Source of the DNA: Pseudomonadales bacterium
Lineage (GTDB): Bacteria; Pseudomonadota; Gammaproteobacteria; Pseudomonadales; Azotimanducaceae
Reading direction: 5' to 3'
Assembly: GCA_029251375.1 (NCBI GenBank)
Contig: JAQXDL010000051.1
Coordinates: 36,007 to 100,006, forward strand
Length of the DNA stretch: 64,000 nt
Part shown: positions 8,815 through 18,735 of the stretch, piece by piece
Numbering within the stretch: the stretch's first letter is position 1
Layout: each line of letters opens with the position of its first letter
Notes under the pieces: generated by a model
What the model saw: only the letters and a program-made list of their open reading frames with translations
Databases searched by the model: none
Told to the model about the DNA's origin: nothing
Made by a program: the position numbers and the translations under genes

Positions 8815-10224
8815 CTAAGACGCTTTTGCCATGTTAATAACTTTAAGCTGGGTAAATTCAGCGAGACCTTCCTCACCGAGTTCATTACCGAGTCCAGACT
8901 GTTTCGCACCGCCAAATGGGATTGCTGGGTCCAACTCCGCGTGTTTGTTAATCCAAACGGTCCCAGAATCCATTTTCTCTGCTAGTGCATACGCTTTATC
9001 GAGGTCAGTCGACCACACTGATCCACCTAAACCCCAAGGAGAAGCATTAGCTAGGTCAATCACATCATCGTAATTAGAAAAACTCATGACCGGTAATACT
9101 GGGCCAAACTGTTCTTCGTCCACCAATCGCGAGCCTTCACTGATATCACGGACAATCGTTGGGCGAATAAAAAAGCCTGCTTGATCCGGCACGTCGCCAC
9201 CAGCAATGACATTGCCGTCAACCTTGGCCTCTTCGATCAATTCTTTGACGCGCTCATATTGCATTTTATTTTGCAGTGGTCCTAACTTAGTGCCTTGTTG
9301 CGAACCATCACCGATCACGGTTTCATTCGCAATGGTTGCAAGCTCGTCACAGACTTCATCATAGATATTTTCGTGTACATAAAGTCTTTTCATCGCTATA
9401 CAGACTTGACCACTATTTTGGAAAGCACTTTCAAACAGCTTCGGAGCCGTTTCTTTTGGATCGACGTCATCCATGACAATCCCTGCATCGTTACCGCCTA
9501 GTTCCAGCGTAATACGCTTGAGTAAACCCGCAGCACCGGCCATGACCTTGGCACCGGTTGAAGTAGAACCGGTAAAAGAGATCTTGCGGATATCCGGATG
9601 AGCCGTCAGTGGTGCGCCAAGATCATTAGCATCTGTAATAATATTTAGTACGCCGGCGGGCACGATGTCTTTTATGAGTTCACCCAATCTGAGTGTGCTC
9701 AAAGGCGTCGTTGGCGCGGGCTTGAGTACCATAGTATTGCCTGCAATCAATGCGGGCGGCACTTTAAATGCCATTAAGATCAACGGGAAGTTCCAAGGCA
9801 CGATAGCGCCGACAACACCGAGAGGCTTACGATGGGCTTCTACCCTTCTACCGTCAGAATCATCAATTACCTTGACCGGAAGATCTAAAGACATGAAGTA
9901 GCGGAAGAAAGCGGCTGTTCCGTAAACTTCACCGGTTGCATCCGCCAGCGGCTTACCCTGTTCTTGAGTAAGTAGCTGTGCCAATTCAGTTGCGTTGGCT
10001 TCAATCACATCTGCTATGGCGCCGATGACTTTCTTACGTTCCTCGATATTTGTTGCACTCCAGGCAGGAAATGCTTCTTTGGCTGCTGCGACAGCGAGGT
10101 TTAGCTGCGATTCAGAAGCTCTGGGACACTCGACGATGGTTTCTTCTGTGGCAGGATTGATAACTGCCATAGTCTGATCGCCTGAGACTAGCTGTCCTTT
10201 AATTAGTAATTTGTAGTCGCCCAT
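8815..10224 (-). CDS. NAD(P)-dependent aldehyde dehydrogenase
   Basis: 469 residues from the ATG at 10224. A frame extension to a TTG at 10239 exists, but GGGGATA lies just before this ATG and homologous proteins start here. Catalytic and binding residues are visible: WNFP with Asn145, Lys168 (LKPAP), Glu241 (ELGGND) and the nucleophile Cys275 (GQVCIA). It oxidises an aldehyde to the acid in the cytoplasm; the substrate is unknown. It is first in a minus-strand operon with the two acyl-CoA dehydrogenases, so it may prepare an acid that is then activated and desaturated. Confidence 0.93.
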   Translation of the reverse strand: MGDYKLLIKGQLVSGDQTMAVINPATEETIVECPRASESQLNLAVAAAKEAFPAWSATNIEERKKVIGAIADVIEANATELAQLLTQEQGKPLADATGEVYGTAAFFRYFMSLDLPVKVIDDSDGRRVEAHRKPLGVVGAIVPWNFPLILMAFKVPPALIAGNTMVLKPAPTTPLSTLRLGELIKDIVPAGVLNIITDANDLGAPLTAHPDIRKISFTGSTSTGAKVMAGAAGLLKRITLELGGNDAGIVMDDVDPKETAPKLFESAFQNSGQVCIAMKRLYVHENIYDEVCDELATIANETVIGDGSQQGTKLGPLQNKMQYERVKELIEEAKVDGNVIAGGDVPDQAGFFIRPTIVRDISEGSRLVDEEQFGPVLPVMSFSNYDDVIDLANASPWGLGGSVWSTDLDKAYALAEKMDSGTVWINKHAELDPAIPFGGAKQSGLGNELGEEGLAEFTQLKVINMAKAS

Positions 10225-10329
10225 TTGTTGTATCCCCAAAAAGTGAAGCTGACATCATAGGCAAACCACAGACAAATCGCTATTGCTATGCTTACCTATA
10301 GATAGGGGTATTTTTATGGGTGATTTACC

Positions 10330-11292
10330 CTAAGAAGCTACTAAATCAGAGTTATTCAACAAATCTTGTGCCATCGTATCAAGTTTAGCTGTATCCAAAG
10401 CGCCCGCCATACCAATCGCAACCAATTCAATGCCGACTGCACCGTCGATTAGGCTGTCTGGGCCGGGGTCACTCGCCTGTCGTTCAATTACTTTGCGATT
10501 ACCTACAACCTGAAGCGTCAATTGATCGCCCGATTCGTCAACAATAACGCCTTTGCAACGCAGAACATGCGAATCAAGCTTTTGCATAAATGTTTCGAGT
10601 GCGGCGCGTGTGGCGGTTTGGGGTGTTGAAAAACTCCAACTGTCATAATGCTCATGAGCATGAATCTCTTCGTTAACACTGTTGCCGCGGGACTCAAGAT
10701 CAAAAATGAGTGACATCGGCACATGACATTTAACGCTACAGGCAACAGGCACGCCTTCGGTCAACTCGGCAAGCCATGCCGTTAAATTATCAACCTCACT
10801 TTCATCAATTAGATCGACTTTGTTTAGCAAAATAAGATCAGCCGATCTAAGTTGCCGCTGGATAGTTTTGGCAACGTATTTATCGTGGGCTTTTTCGCGC
10901 ACCGTTTCAGCATCAGCAACTACAATAATACTCGCCAGCTTCAGTTCATCACTATGACCATATTGAGAAAGGTTATTTACGTCAGCCACACCACTGGCTT
11001 CGACAATAATGTGGTCAGGCTTTGGAGAAGCTTCTAGTAGAGTCTCAACGGCATTCGTAAAACCGTCGGTCAATGTACAACAGACACAACCGTTGGCTAA
11101 ATTAATCTGATTATCGGTTTGAGACTGAATTAGCTTGGCATCAATATTAATATCACCAAAGTCATTGATTAGCAGCGCAATGCGTTTGCTACTGCCATCT
11201 TCGGCCGATGGCAGGTTGTTGCGCAAGATATTGTTCAACAACGTTGTTTTACCTACGCCGAGGTAGCCACCGAGTACTGTAAAACCAATCAT
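10330..11292 (-). CDS. COG0523 (CobW/YjiA/ZNG1-type) GTPase
   Basis: 320 residues from the ATG at 11292; a longer frame to 11346 would overlap the upstream gene and precede the conserved start. The P-loop GGYLGVGKTT (8-17) begins almost at the N-terminus, GCVCC (68-72) is the metal-binding CxCC motif of the family, and NKVDL is the guanine-specificity motif. A His-containing acidic stretch (HAHEHYD) lies before the C-terminal CobW domain. Family members insert or deliver metals, often zinc, in a GTP-dependent way. The start is 8 bp after the amidohydrolase stop, so it is likely translated from the same mRNA and may serve that metalloenzyme; this is inference. Confidence 0.88.
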   Translation of the reverse strand: MIGFTVLGGYLGVGKTTLLNNILRNNLPSAEDGSSKRIALLINDFGDINIDAKLIQSQTDNQINLANGCVCCTLTDGFTNAVETLLEASPKPDHIIVEASGVADVNNLSQYGHSDELKLASIIVVADAETVREKAHDKYVAKTIQRQLRSADLILLNKVDLIDESEVDNLTAWLAELTEGVPVACSVKCHVPMSLIFDLESRGNSVNEEIHAHEHYDSWSFSTPQTATRAALETFMQKLDSHVLRCKGVIVDESGDQLTLQVVGNRKVIERQASDPGPDSLIDGAVGIELVAIGMAGALDTAKLDTMAQDLLNNSDLVAS

Positions 11293-11300
11293 CAGCGCAA

Positions 11301-12953
11301 CTAACCTGCAGCTTGGTGTTTTGTACCGGCAAGCACAGTTCCCCAAACCTTGATGTCCCGAATGCTCATCGGGTCAACCACCAGCGGGTCTTCTTGCAGC
11401 ACAGCAAAGTCAGCCTTTTTACCCGCTTCAAGCGACCCTACTTCATGATCAAGGTGAAGCTGATAGGCACCGGATATCGTCACGGCTTTTAGCGCCTCAT
11501 AGGGACTAATCTTTTCGACCTCACCAAGCACGCGACCGCTAGGAGTCAGCCGATTAACGGCACACCACATAGTATGCAGCGAACCCAAAGGCGTCACACC
11601 CGCATCAGAATGAATTGAAAAAGAAACGCCTTCACGCAGTGCTGACGCACAGGGTTCCAGAGAGTTCGCACGTTCAGGACCAACCGTAATGTCGTAGTGT
11701 TGATCACCCCAATACCAAAGGTGATTGGTAAAGAAATTTGCGCATAACCCTAGCCTAGCCATTTTCCGCAGCTGTGCTTGAGTCGTTAGTTGCGCATGCG
11801 TAATTGTATGTCGATGATCCAACCAAGGATCTTCACGAACAATCTTTTCAACAGTGTCTATGGCAAGTTGTTGAGTCAGATTACCGTTGCAGTGCATGTG
11901 CACATTGATACTTGCTCGATGGAAAGGTCTTAACCAATCAGCGAATTGTTCAGGTACCGTTAACAACTGACCATGATCCTCTCCGGAGTAATACCCAGGT
12001 TCGTCAATCAGCGCACTAAAACCCTGAATTGAGCCATCAAGAATAAATTTAATGCCGGGAAAACGTAACTTCTCACTCTCTTGCTTTCGTAGCGCAACAA
12101 ACTGATCAGCGATTTGATCAAATGCCGCGGAAGCACCGGGCATTGCTGGAATGTTGTACTGAGCAATTCGGAGCGGGAAACTCGCTTCAGCCGTGATGTT
12201 TTGCCATCTATCCAGCAGTTTCGGCGCTATCAGTGAAGCACCACCAAGGTCTGTGCAGGTCGTAATGCCAGCATTGCACGCGAGTGCGCCAAAGTCCCTT
12301 AATGCTTGCTCTGTCTGGTTTATTCCTTGGACAATTCGGTTACCTGTTTTGCAACACCCCATCGCCGCAGGCTCACGCAGTTCACCATCGAGTTCACCAT
12401 CTTCTTGCCGGCCAAGACCTTCGACCTGCATCTCTTTTGTGACACCATTGCTGACGAGCATTGGCGTATTCACTGTCGCGAGATGGCCGCTGGCATGCTG
12501 CAGATAGATCGGTCTGGTTGAGGAAACCTGATCGAGTTCGTGTCGCGACAATCGCGGTTGACCCGGAAAGTAAATGGGATCAAAGCCAACGGCTACCAAT
12601 GGCTCATCAGGGTCCGTGAGTTTCGCTTCGGCTTCTTTAAGTGCACTAATCAGCTCCGCATAGCTTTTGATTCCCGGCGCGGTTGAACCGTCCGCTAACT
12701 TTCTCTCAAAGTAACCCATATAGGGCAAGAGCATCATACCGCCTGCCATGACATGCGCATGGGCTTCAACAAAACCCGGCACAATGATGTGATCAGAAAA
12801 GCTTGTGTCGAGTTCATACTCACCCCAACCTTCAAGCTCAGAAAGAGAGCCAACCCCTAGAATCAGGCCATCTCTGACAGCCGCGTGGGTGCCTTGCGGA
12901 TTGGATGGATTCATCGTGATTATTTTCTTAGCTTGGTAAATCGTGATACTCAA
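11301..12953 (-). CDS. Amidohydrolase family 3 (YtcJ-like) metal-dependent hydrolase
   Basis: 550 residues. The N-terminal beta-sandwich is followed by GFVEAHAHVMAGG with the metal-binding HxH (about 69-71). Later metal-site candidates are HMHCNGN, ITHAQL and the Asp in HSDAGVTPLG. A C-terminal beta-sandwich closes with GKKADFAVLQEDP. Size and motifs fit YtcJ-type exoenzyme amidohydrolases, whose substrates are mostly unknown N-acyl or ring amides. The start is a TTG with GAGGAAAG six bases upstream. No signal peptide, so cytoplasmic. The COG0523 GTPase follows directly. Confidence 0.88.
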   Translation of the reverse strand: MSITIYQAKKIITMNPSNPQGTHAAVRDGLILGVGSLSELEGWGEYELDTSFSDHIIVPGFVEAHAHVMAGGMMLLPYMGYFERKLADGSTAPGIKSYAELISALKEAEAKLTDPDEPLVAVGFDPIYFPGQPRLSRHELDQVSSTRPIYLQHASGHLATVNTPMLVSNGVTKEMQVEGLGRQEDGELDGELREPAAMGCCKTGNRIVQGINQTEQALRDFGALACNAGITTCTDLGGASLIAPKLLDRWQNITAEASFPLRIAQYNIPAMPGASAAFDQIADQFVALRKQESEKLRFPGIKFILDGSIQGFSALIDEPGYYSGEDHGQLLTVPEQFADWLRPFHRASINVHMHCNGNLTQQLAIDTVEKIVREDPWLDHRHTITHAQLTTQAQLRKMARLGLCANFFTNHLWYWGDQHYDITVGPERANSLEPCASALREGVSFSIHSDAGVTPLGSLHTMWCAVNRLTPSGRVLGEVEKISPYEALKAVTISGAYQLHLDHEVGSLEAGKKADFAVLQEDPLVVDPMSIRDIKVWGTVLAGTKHQAAG

Positions 12954-13167
12954 GGCTAGCTTTCCTCAGTGTTTGATGGTTGACGTATTTTTCAGACTAA
13001 GTTATCACGTTGTTGGGCTCAAGCGCAGGCGCGAACACTAAAAAGCGACACGATCGCCGAAGGGATATGAACCCATCTAAAGACAAGACTCGTCTTGCTC
13101 TCATAGCGTCGACATTTTGCGGAAAAAGATGCTTACTGACGCTGTTAATCAAAAAAGGGAGACTCAC

Positions 13168-13911
13168 ATGCAACTAGACGGAAAAGTTGTGGTTGTCAGC
13201 GGCGCTGCATCCGGTATCGGTGCAAGCGTCGTTAAACTTGCCGCAAAATACGGCGCAAGCACTGTTGGCCTCGATATTGATGATGAAGGCGGTCAGGCGG
13301 CAATCGCTCAAAATGGCGGCACCTACCAACACTGTGACGTGAGTAACACTGAGTCATGGGCAACGCTCGCTGACCGGCTCAGATCATCACACGGCGGTAT
13401 CGACTATCTACATCTCAATGCAGGTATTCAGAGCGCACCACCGCAAGCCCCGCTTGCTGATTATCGATTTGGTTCGATGCAGATCGACAGATACAAAAAA
13501 ATGATGGGGGTAAACGTTGACGGGGTTGTTTTAGGTTTACATCATTTATTGCCCTTGATGCGCACTGGCGGCAGCATTGTCGTTACAGGCTCATTAGCGG
13601 GCGTGACACCCTATGATATCGATCCTTTGTACAGCATGTCGAAACATGCCATCACAGGACTGGTGAGAAGCTTAAAGTCTGAGCTTAGTGAACAGGGACT
13701 GCGTATCAACGCGATTTGTCCCGGCGCTATAGACACCGGCATTATTCCCAACGATCAACGTGGCGGTGACTTTCAGTTTATGACAGCAGATCACGTCGCT
13801 GATGAAGTCTTACATCTGTTCCAGACGACCGAGAGTGGCGCGACTTGGTTAAAGATCAAGGAATCAAAACCTGTCTATATTATGCATCCGCCGGGACGCA
13901 AGAGAGACTAG
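13168..13911 (+). CDS. SDR family oxidoreductase
   Basis: 247 residues from the ATG at 13168, chosen because AAGGGAG lies just upstream and the Rossmann fold begins six residues later; the 17-codon extension to a TTG is unlikely. Motifs: SGAASGIG (11-18), NAG (84-86), Ser142, Tyr155 and Lys159 (YSMSK), and CPGAIDTG. Asp36 and Asp38 after beta-2 favour NAD. No substrate can be named. Transcribed divergently from the amidohydrolase gene, with a 214-bp intergenic region in between that should hold both promoters. Confidence 0.88.
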   Translation: MQLDGKVVVVSGAASGIGASVVKLAAKYGASTVGLDIDDEGGQAAIAQNGGTYQHCDVSNTESWATLADRLRSSHGGIDYLHLNAGIQSAPPQAPLADYRFGSMQIDRYKKMMGVNVDGVVLGLHHLLPLMRTGGSIVVTGSLAGVTPYDIDPLYSMSKHAITGLVRSLKSELSEQGLRINAICPGAIDTGIIPNDQRGGDFQFMTADHVADEVLHLFQTTESGATWLKIKESKPVYIMHPPGRKRD

Positions 13912-14020
13912 TTGGGTTTTGTCAAAATTTTCGGAATCGTCATTATTTTAATCCTTGTTAGATCAACTCGTGAGACGATGAGCGAGGGTAGTAAAGCAGA
14001 AAAGCTGTGTATTTGAGATT

Positions 14021-14050
14021 AAAAAAAAGGCACCTAAAAGGTGCCTTTTC
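14021..14050. terminator. Bidirectional intrinsic terminator
   Basis: Perfect inverted repeat aaaaggcacc / ggtgcctttt with a five-base loop (stem 14025-14034 and 14040-14049), flanked by a poly-A run on one side and T residues on the other. It lies between the convergent SDR gene and etfA and can serve both strands. Confidence 0.9.
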
Positions 14051-14092
14051 TGCTTTCACTGCTAATTTAGCAGCGTTAAGTACTAATGGCTG

Positions 14093-15025
14093 TTAGCCAA
14101 GCATTTCGTCGAACTCAGGTACCGCTTTGAAGAGATCAGCAACAAGACCATAGTCTGCAACCTGGAAGATCGGCGCGTCTTCGTCCTTATTGATAGCGAC
14201 AATGACTTTACTGTCTTTCATACCGGCCAAATGCTGAATCGCACCGCTTATGCCGACGGCAATATAGAGGTCCGGTGCAACAATCTTCCCTGTCTGACCA
14301 ACCTGCATATCATTAGGTACAAAACCAGCATCTACCGCTGCACGGGATGCACCAATTGCGGCACCCAGTTTATCAGCAACTGATTCCAACAGCTTAAAGT
14401 TTTCACCATTTTGCATGCCACGACCACCAGAGATAATAGTGCTCGCAGCGGTGAGTTCCGGACGTTCAAGCGCAACGATGTCTTCCTTGACCCAGGTTGA
14501 CAAGCCACTGTCCTTGACGATGTCACAAGCTTCAATCGTTGCACTACCACCCTCGGCAGCAACACCATCAAAAGCTGTACCACGAACAGTGATGACTTTA
14601 ATTGAGTCTGACGACTGAACTGTAGCAATGGCGTTACCTGCGTAAATAGGACGCTCAAATGTATCTTCACTCACAACACCGCTGATGTCCGAGATCTGAG
14701 CAACGTCTAGCAATGCCGCAGCGCGAGGCATAAAGTTTTTACCCGATGCTGTTGTCGAACCAATGATGTGTGAGTAACCCGCACCCAGCTCTACAATTAG
14801 GTCTGCAATGTTTTCAGCTAACTGATGCGCATAGACGTCATTATCAGCAACGATAACCTTTGCTACACCGGCTATCTTTGCCGCTGCTTCACCTGCAGCG
14901 GCGCAATTACCACCTGCAACCAACATTTCGATGTCACCACCGATTGCCTGTGCTGCTGCAACGTTTACTAACGTCGCAGGTTTTACGGAGTTATTGTCAT
15001 GTTCTGCAATTACTAAAATAGTCAT
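14093..15025 (-). CDS. etfA: Electron transfer flavoprotein alpha subunit
   Basis: 310 residues. The C-terminal FAD-binding domain shows the ETF-alpha signature: GGRGMQNGENF, then VGQTGKIVAPDLYIAVGISG and QHLAGMKDSKVIVAINKD. With EtfB it forms the soluble heterodimer that takes electrons from acyl-CoA dehydrogenases and hands them to ETF-ubiquinone oxidoreductase. The ATG overlaps the etfB stop by one base (TAATG), indicating translational coupling. Confidence 0.97.
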   Translation of the reverse strand: MTILVIAEHDNNSVKPATLVNVAAAQAIGGDIEMLVAGGNCAAAGEAAAKIAGVAKVIVADNDVYAHQLAENIADLIVELGAGYSHIIGSTTASGKNFMPRAAALLDVAQISDISGVVSEDTFERPIYAGNAIATVQSSDSIKVITVRGTAFDGVAAEGGSATIEACDIVKDSGLSTWVKEDIVALERPELTAASTIISGGRGMQNGENFKLLESVADKLGAAIGASRAAVDAGFVPNDMQVGQTGKIVAPDLYIAVGISGAIQHLAGMKDSKVIVAINKDEDAPIFQVADYGLVADLFKAVPEFDEMLG

Positions 15026-15774
15026 TAGATCACCTTCGCTTCGTTCTTTAGTTTGTCAACCAGTTGTTCGACAGACTCAACAGTAATACCTGCCTGACGT
15101 TCCGCTGGAGGTGTAACCTTGAGTGTCTTAACGCGTGGTGTAACATCTATACCAAGATCAGCCGGAGACATAATATCAATTGGCTTCTTCTTAGCTTTCA
15201 TAATATTCGGTAATGATGCGTAACGAGGCTCATTTAATCGAAGGTCGGTTGTAACAACGGCAGGTAGTTTTACCGTGATTGTTTCAAGACCGCCGTCAAC
15301 TTCACGAATGACTGTCGCTTCAGTTTCGCTCAAATCAATTTTCGACGCGAAAGTTGCTTGTGGCATACCCGTGAGAGCGGCAAGCATTTGGCCAGTCTGG
15401 CTGTTATCGCCATCAATCGCTTGTTTACCAGTAATAACCAGTTGAGGCGCTTCTTTATCAATAATCGCCTTGAGTACTTTGGCAATTCCCAAAGGTTGAA
15501 TTTCCTCGTCAGTTTCGATCAAGATTCCACGATCTGCACCCAGTGCAAGAGCGGTACGAATTTGTTCCTGACAAGCTGTAGGTCCTACAGAAACAACAAC
15601 TACTTCTTCCGCAGTACCTGCTTCTTTTAGTCGGACAGCTTCTTCAATCGCAATCTCATCGAATGGATTGACTGACATTTTCACATTGTTTAGATCGACG
15701 CCGCTATTATCGCCTAGTACACGTATACTTACGTTGTAATCGACAACACGCTTGGCAGTTACTAGAACTTTCAT
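15025..15774 (-). CDS. etfB: Electron transfer flavoprotein beta subunit
   Basis: 249 residues from the ATG at 15774; the frame extends 14 codons upstream, but [12 protein letters not shown] is the family N-terminus. [16 protein letters not shown] and the adenine-nucleotide region [17 protein letters not shown] are typical of ETF-beta, which binds AMP rather than FAD. The [20 protein letters not shown] stretch matches the recognition loop that docks onto dehydrogenases. First gene of etfBA, divergent from ETF-QO. Confidence 0.97.
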   Translation of the reverse strand: MKVLVTAKRVVDYNVSIRVLGDNSGVDLNNVKMSVNPFDEIAIEEAVRLKEAGTAEEVVVVSVGPTACQEQIRTALALGADRGILIETDEEIQPLGIAKVLKAIIDKEAPQLVITGKQAIDGDNSQTGQMLAALTGMPQATFASKIDLSETEATVIREVDGGLETITVKLPAVVTTDLRLNEPRYASLPNIMKAKKKPIDIMSPADLGIDVTPRVKTLKVTPPAERQAGITVESVEQLVDKLKNEAKVI

Positions 15775-16136
15775 GAATTCCTCTGCTCGTGATGGTAAAA
15801 TCGTTGGCCCAGACATATCGACGTGGGATTACACCCAAAACACCGAAAACCGGGGGAAGCTATTAAAGGCAGCTGCCTCAAAGAGCGCGTATTCTGCCGT
15901 TTTATACCTACTCGGTCAATAGTACATTCAAGCCTGCAAGGTTCACCTAAGTCCATAATTCCTAAGCGATTCTTCCAAAGAGTGCAGCGCAGCATTTATT
16001 GTCTATAATAGATACGAATGATTTCCTTTAATAGGCGAGTTTCCTTACAATAGCCGCCGACTATTTAACCGGGCGCTGAATACTTTATATCGCCCAAACC
16101 CCAGAGCTCATTACGAGCTGTTAAGGAGTATCTACT
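15775..16136. other. Divergent promoter region of etfBA and ETF-QO
   Basis: 362 bases between oppositely oriented ETF genes. A TATAAT hexamer lies on the plus strand at 16004-16009, but I cannot find a matching -35 at 16-18 bp, so no promoter is called. No hairpin, operator palindrome or small gene was recognised. Confidence 0.5.
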
Positions 16137-17795
16137 GTGGAACGAGAATCAATGGAATTTGACGTTGTTGTCGTCGGAGGTGGCCCTGCCGGCCTTGCGA
16201 CAGCAATCAGATTCGCTCAACTTGCAGCCGAAAATGGCGAAGAATTCACTGTCTGTTTGGTCGAAAAAGGCTCAGAGATCGGCGCCCACATTCTTTCCGG
16301 TGCTGTGGTTGAACCAAGAGCACTTAACGAATTGTTTCCAGACTGGAAAGCCATGGGCGCTCCTCTCAACAATCCCGTCACGGACGATGATGTCTATTAT
16401 CTCGTTGATGAGAAACAAGGTATGCGTCTTCCTTGGTGGTTAGTACCGAGCGCACTGCACAATCCCGGCAACTACGCGACCAGCCTTGGCAATCTTTGTC
16501 GTTGGTTAGGTGAGCAAGCTGAAGAACTGGGTGTCAATATCTTCCCAGGTTTTGCAGCCAGCGAAGTACTCTACAATGAAGACGGTTCAATTAAAGGTAT
16601 CGCCACAGGCGATATGGGCGTTGCCGCAGACGGCGAACACAAGCCCTCCTATCAGGCCGGCTACGAACTGCATGCCAAATACACCGTGTTTGCTGAAGGC
16701 TGTCGCGGACACCTCGGCAAACAGCTCATACAGAAATTCGACCTCGCCAGAGATTCCGATACGCAACACTACGGTATTGGCTTTAAAGAAGTATGGGATA
16801 TCAATCCTGAGAAACATGTACCGGGCAAAGTCGTTCATACAGTTGGCTGGCCTTTAGGCCACTTCCCAGGCGGAACGCTGGGCGGGTCTTACATGTACCA
16901 TCTCGAGAACAATCAGGTGGCACTAGGCTTGATTGTTGATCTTGGTTATTCAAACCCACATTTGAGCCCCTTCGATGAATTCCAACGGTTTAAGCAACAC
17001 AAAATTATTAAACAGTATCTCGAAGGCGGCAAACGCGTTTCCTATGGTGCCCGCGCGGTTGTTAAAGGTGGTTTGCAAGCCTTGCCAAAACTCACCATGC
17101 CGGGTGGATTGCTCGTTGGGGATGACGCTGGCTTCCTCAATAACTTAAAGCAAAAAGGCACGCATACTGCGATGAAGTCCGGTATGTTAGCGGCGGAATC
17201 TGTTTATGCAGCGGTTAAAGCGGATGAACTCGGCGCGGAGTTAAACAGCTACCCCGAAGCCTTTGAAAAATCTTGGTTGTACGAGGAACTTTTCACCGCA
17301 AGAAACACTACAGGTTGGTTACACAAGCTAGGATTATTACTTGGTTCTGCGGCAACTTGGGTAGATCAGTATATCTTTAGAGGTCGTATGCCTATCACCC
17401 TGAAAGATCCAAAGCCTGATCATGCGGCCCTTAAGTTGGCTAGCAAATCCGAGAAAATTGATTATCCTAAACCCGACGGGGTCATCAGCTTTGACAAGTT
17501 ATCATCGGTTTTCATTACCAATACTTCGCACGAAGAAGACCAACCCTGCCATCTTCAGCTGAAAGACCCTAGCGTTCCGATCAGCAGCAATCTTCCTCTA
17601 TACGATGAACCGGCCCAGCGCTATTGCCCGGCTGGCGTTTATGAAGTCATCGAAGAAACCGATGGTAGTAAGCGTTTTCAAATCAATGCTCAGAATTGCA
17701 TCCATTGTAAAACCTGTGACATTAAAGACCCTGCCCAGAATATCAATTGGGTTGTACCGGAAGGTACGGGCGGACCGAACTACGGAAATATGTAG
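16137..17795 (+). CDS. Electron transfer flavoprotein-ubiquinone oxidoreductase
   Basis: 552 residues, the family's usual length. An N-terminal FAD motif GGGPAG (15-20) opens the Rossmann fold, EKGSEIGAHILSGAV follows, and GDDAGFLNNLKQKGTHTAMKSG is a conserved block. The C-terminal ferredoxin-like domain has CPAGVYE and CIHCKTCDIKDP, giving four cysteines for one [4Fe-4S] cluster. The enzyme is membrane-associated and transfers electrons from reduced ETF to ubiquinone. The start is a GTG with AAGGAG eight bases upstream; an ATG five codons later has no such site. Divergent from etfBA. Confidence 0.96.
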   Translation: MERESMEFDVVVVGGGPAGLATAIRFAQLAAENGEEFTVCLVEKGSEIGAHILSGAVVEPRALNELFPDWKAMGAPLNNPVTDDDVYYLVDEKQGMRLPWWLVPSALHNPGNYATSLGNLCRWLGEQAEELGVNIFPGFAASEVLYNEDGSIKGIATGDMGVAADGEHKPSYQAGYELHAKYTVFAEGCRGHLGKQLIQKFDLARDSDTQHYGIGFKEVWDINPEKHVPGKVVHTVGWPLGHFPGGTLGGSYMYHLENNQVALGLIVDLGYSNPHLSPFDEFQRFKQHKIIKQYLEGGKRVSYGARAVVKGGLQALPKLTMPGGLLVGDDAGFLNNLKQKGTHTAMKSGMLAAESVYAAVKADELGAELNSYPEAFEKSWLYEELFTARNTTGWLHKLGLLLGSAATWVDQYIFRGRMPITLKDPKPDHAALKLASKSEKIDYPKPDGVISFDKLSSVFITNTSHEEDQPCHLQLKDPSVPISSNLPLYDEPAQRYCPAGVYEVIEETDGSKRFQINAQNCIHCKTCDIKDPAQNINWVVPEGTGGPNYGNM

Positions 17796-17838
17796 TTCGT
17801 CTATTTTAGTCGATTGAGGCTAATGTAGTCCTAAAATG

Positions 17839-17877
17839 AAAAGAGCAGTTTCGCTAATCGAACTGCTCTTTTTTTTT
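17839..17877. terminator. Intrinsic terminator
   Basis: Stem gagcagtt / aactgctc with a ten-base loop followed by nine T residues on the plus strand, and A residues on the other side. It ends the ETF-QO transcript and may also serve the convergent DUF1285 gene. Confidence 0.92.
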
Positions 17878-17933
17878 GCTCGTTTGCGAGTCGACCTTAA
17901 CGCTGCATCAGATCGCAATTTTCCTCGTGCATG

Positions 17934-18506
17934 CTATGAAGGGTCAAGCATTACCGGGAAAAACTGATCAGCGCTCCACAATCCTAGCCAATTTTTACCT
18001 TGCCATGGTTCAGTCACCAGCAGATCCATTAACTGATAGAAGACATTACGATTAATTCTTGCTTCAAGGCCATCCCGAATATGAATGTAGGGTGCCGGCT
18101 CATCGGAGTCAGGGTCAATATCAATTCTCAGTGCATGATCACTATCGCAATTGACTTCTTCAGCCATGTTTGTCGTAAAACTCAATTTCTGCGTCTTACC
18201 CTTCCCTTCATTGCGCAACAGGATGGCGATAAAAGGCGCGTCCTCAACCAGAATTCTGCATTTCTCGACAGGGGTCACTAAGTAATAGTTGTCATCTTCC
18301 TTTCTGAGTACTGATGCGAACAAATGCACCAATCGTTCGCGCTTGATGACTGTTCCTTCGTGAACCCATTCCCCATTCGCTCTAATGTGCATATCGATGT
18401 CTTTAACATTATCGGGGTGCCAGAGGTGCACGGGGGGATGCGCAATACCCTTTACCTTCTCAAGGCCATTTAATATTGAGTAGGCAGCCGATTCATTCAT
18501 AGCCAA
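17934..18506 (-). CDS. DUF1285 domain protein
   Basis: About 190 residues. The segment IDMHIRANGEWVHEGTVIKR, then RLVHLFASVLRKEDDNYYLVTPVEK and VEDAPFIAI, is characteristic of DUF1285, a small cytoplasmic two-domain protein of proteobacteria with no established function. The start is uncertain: GGAGG lies eight bases before a TTG at 18506, while the first ATG is two codons later at 18500; a further TTG is at 18530. It stands alone between a terminator and moaA. Confidence 0.85.
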   Translation of the reverse strand: MAMNESAAYSILNGLEKVKGIAHPPVHLWHPDNVKDIDMHIRANGEWVHEGTVIKRERLVHLFASVLRKEDDNYYLVTPVEKCRILVEDAPFIAILLRNEGKGKTQKLSFTTNMAEEVNCDSDHALRIDIDPDSDEPAPYIHIRDGLEARINRNVFYQLMDLLVTEPWQGKNWLGLWSADQFFPVMLDPS

Positions 18507-18735
18507 ATTGATATCCTCCAGATTCAACAACGAAACAATACTTTACACACAGAAAATTGTTTACACGTTCCACGCCACACGATCCGCTTATGTCGAGCTC
18601 GGAATTTGGCAGGGATACACCGTTTAACTGGCAACGTGCTCGTAAGATACCTACGAGGTTTTAACATGATTGGTTCAAAGCAGACGGGTGTCAGCGATGA
18701 GTGAGCATTGAAACGATAAAATACGCAACGCGCGT

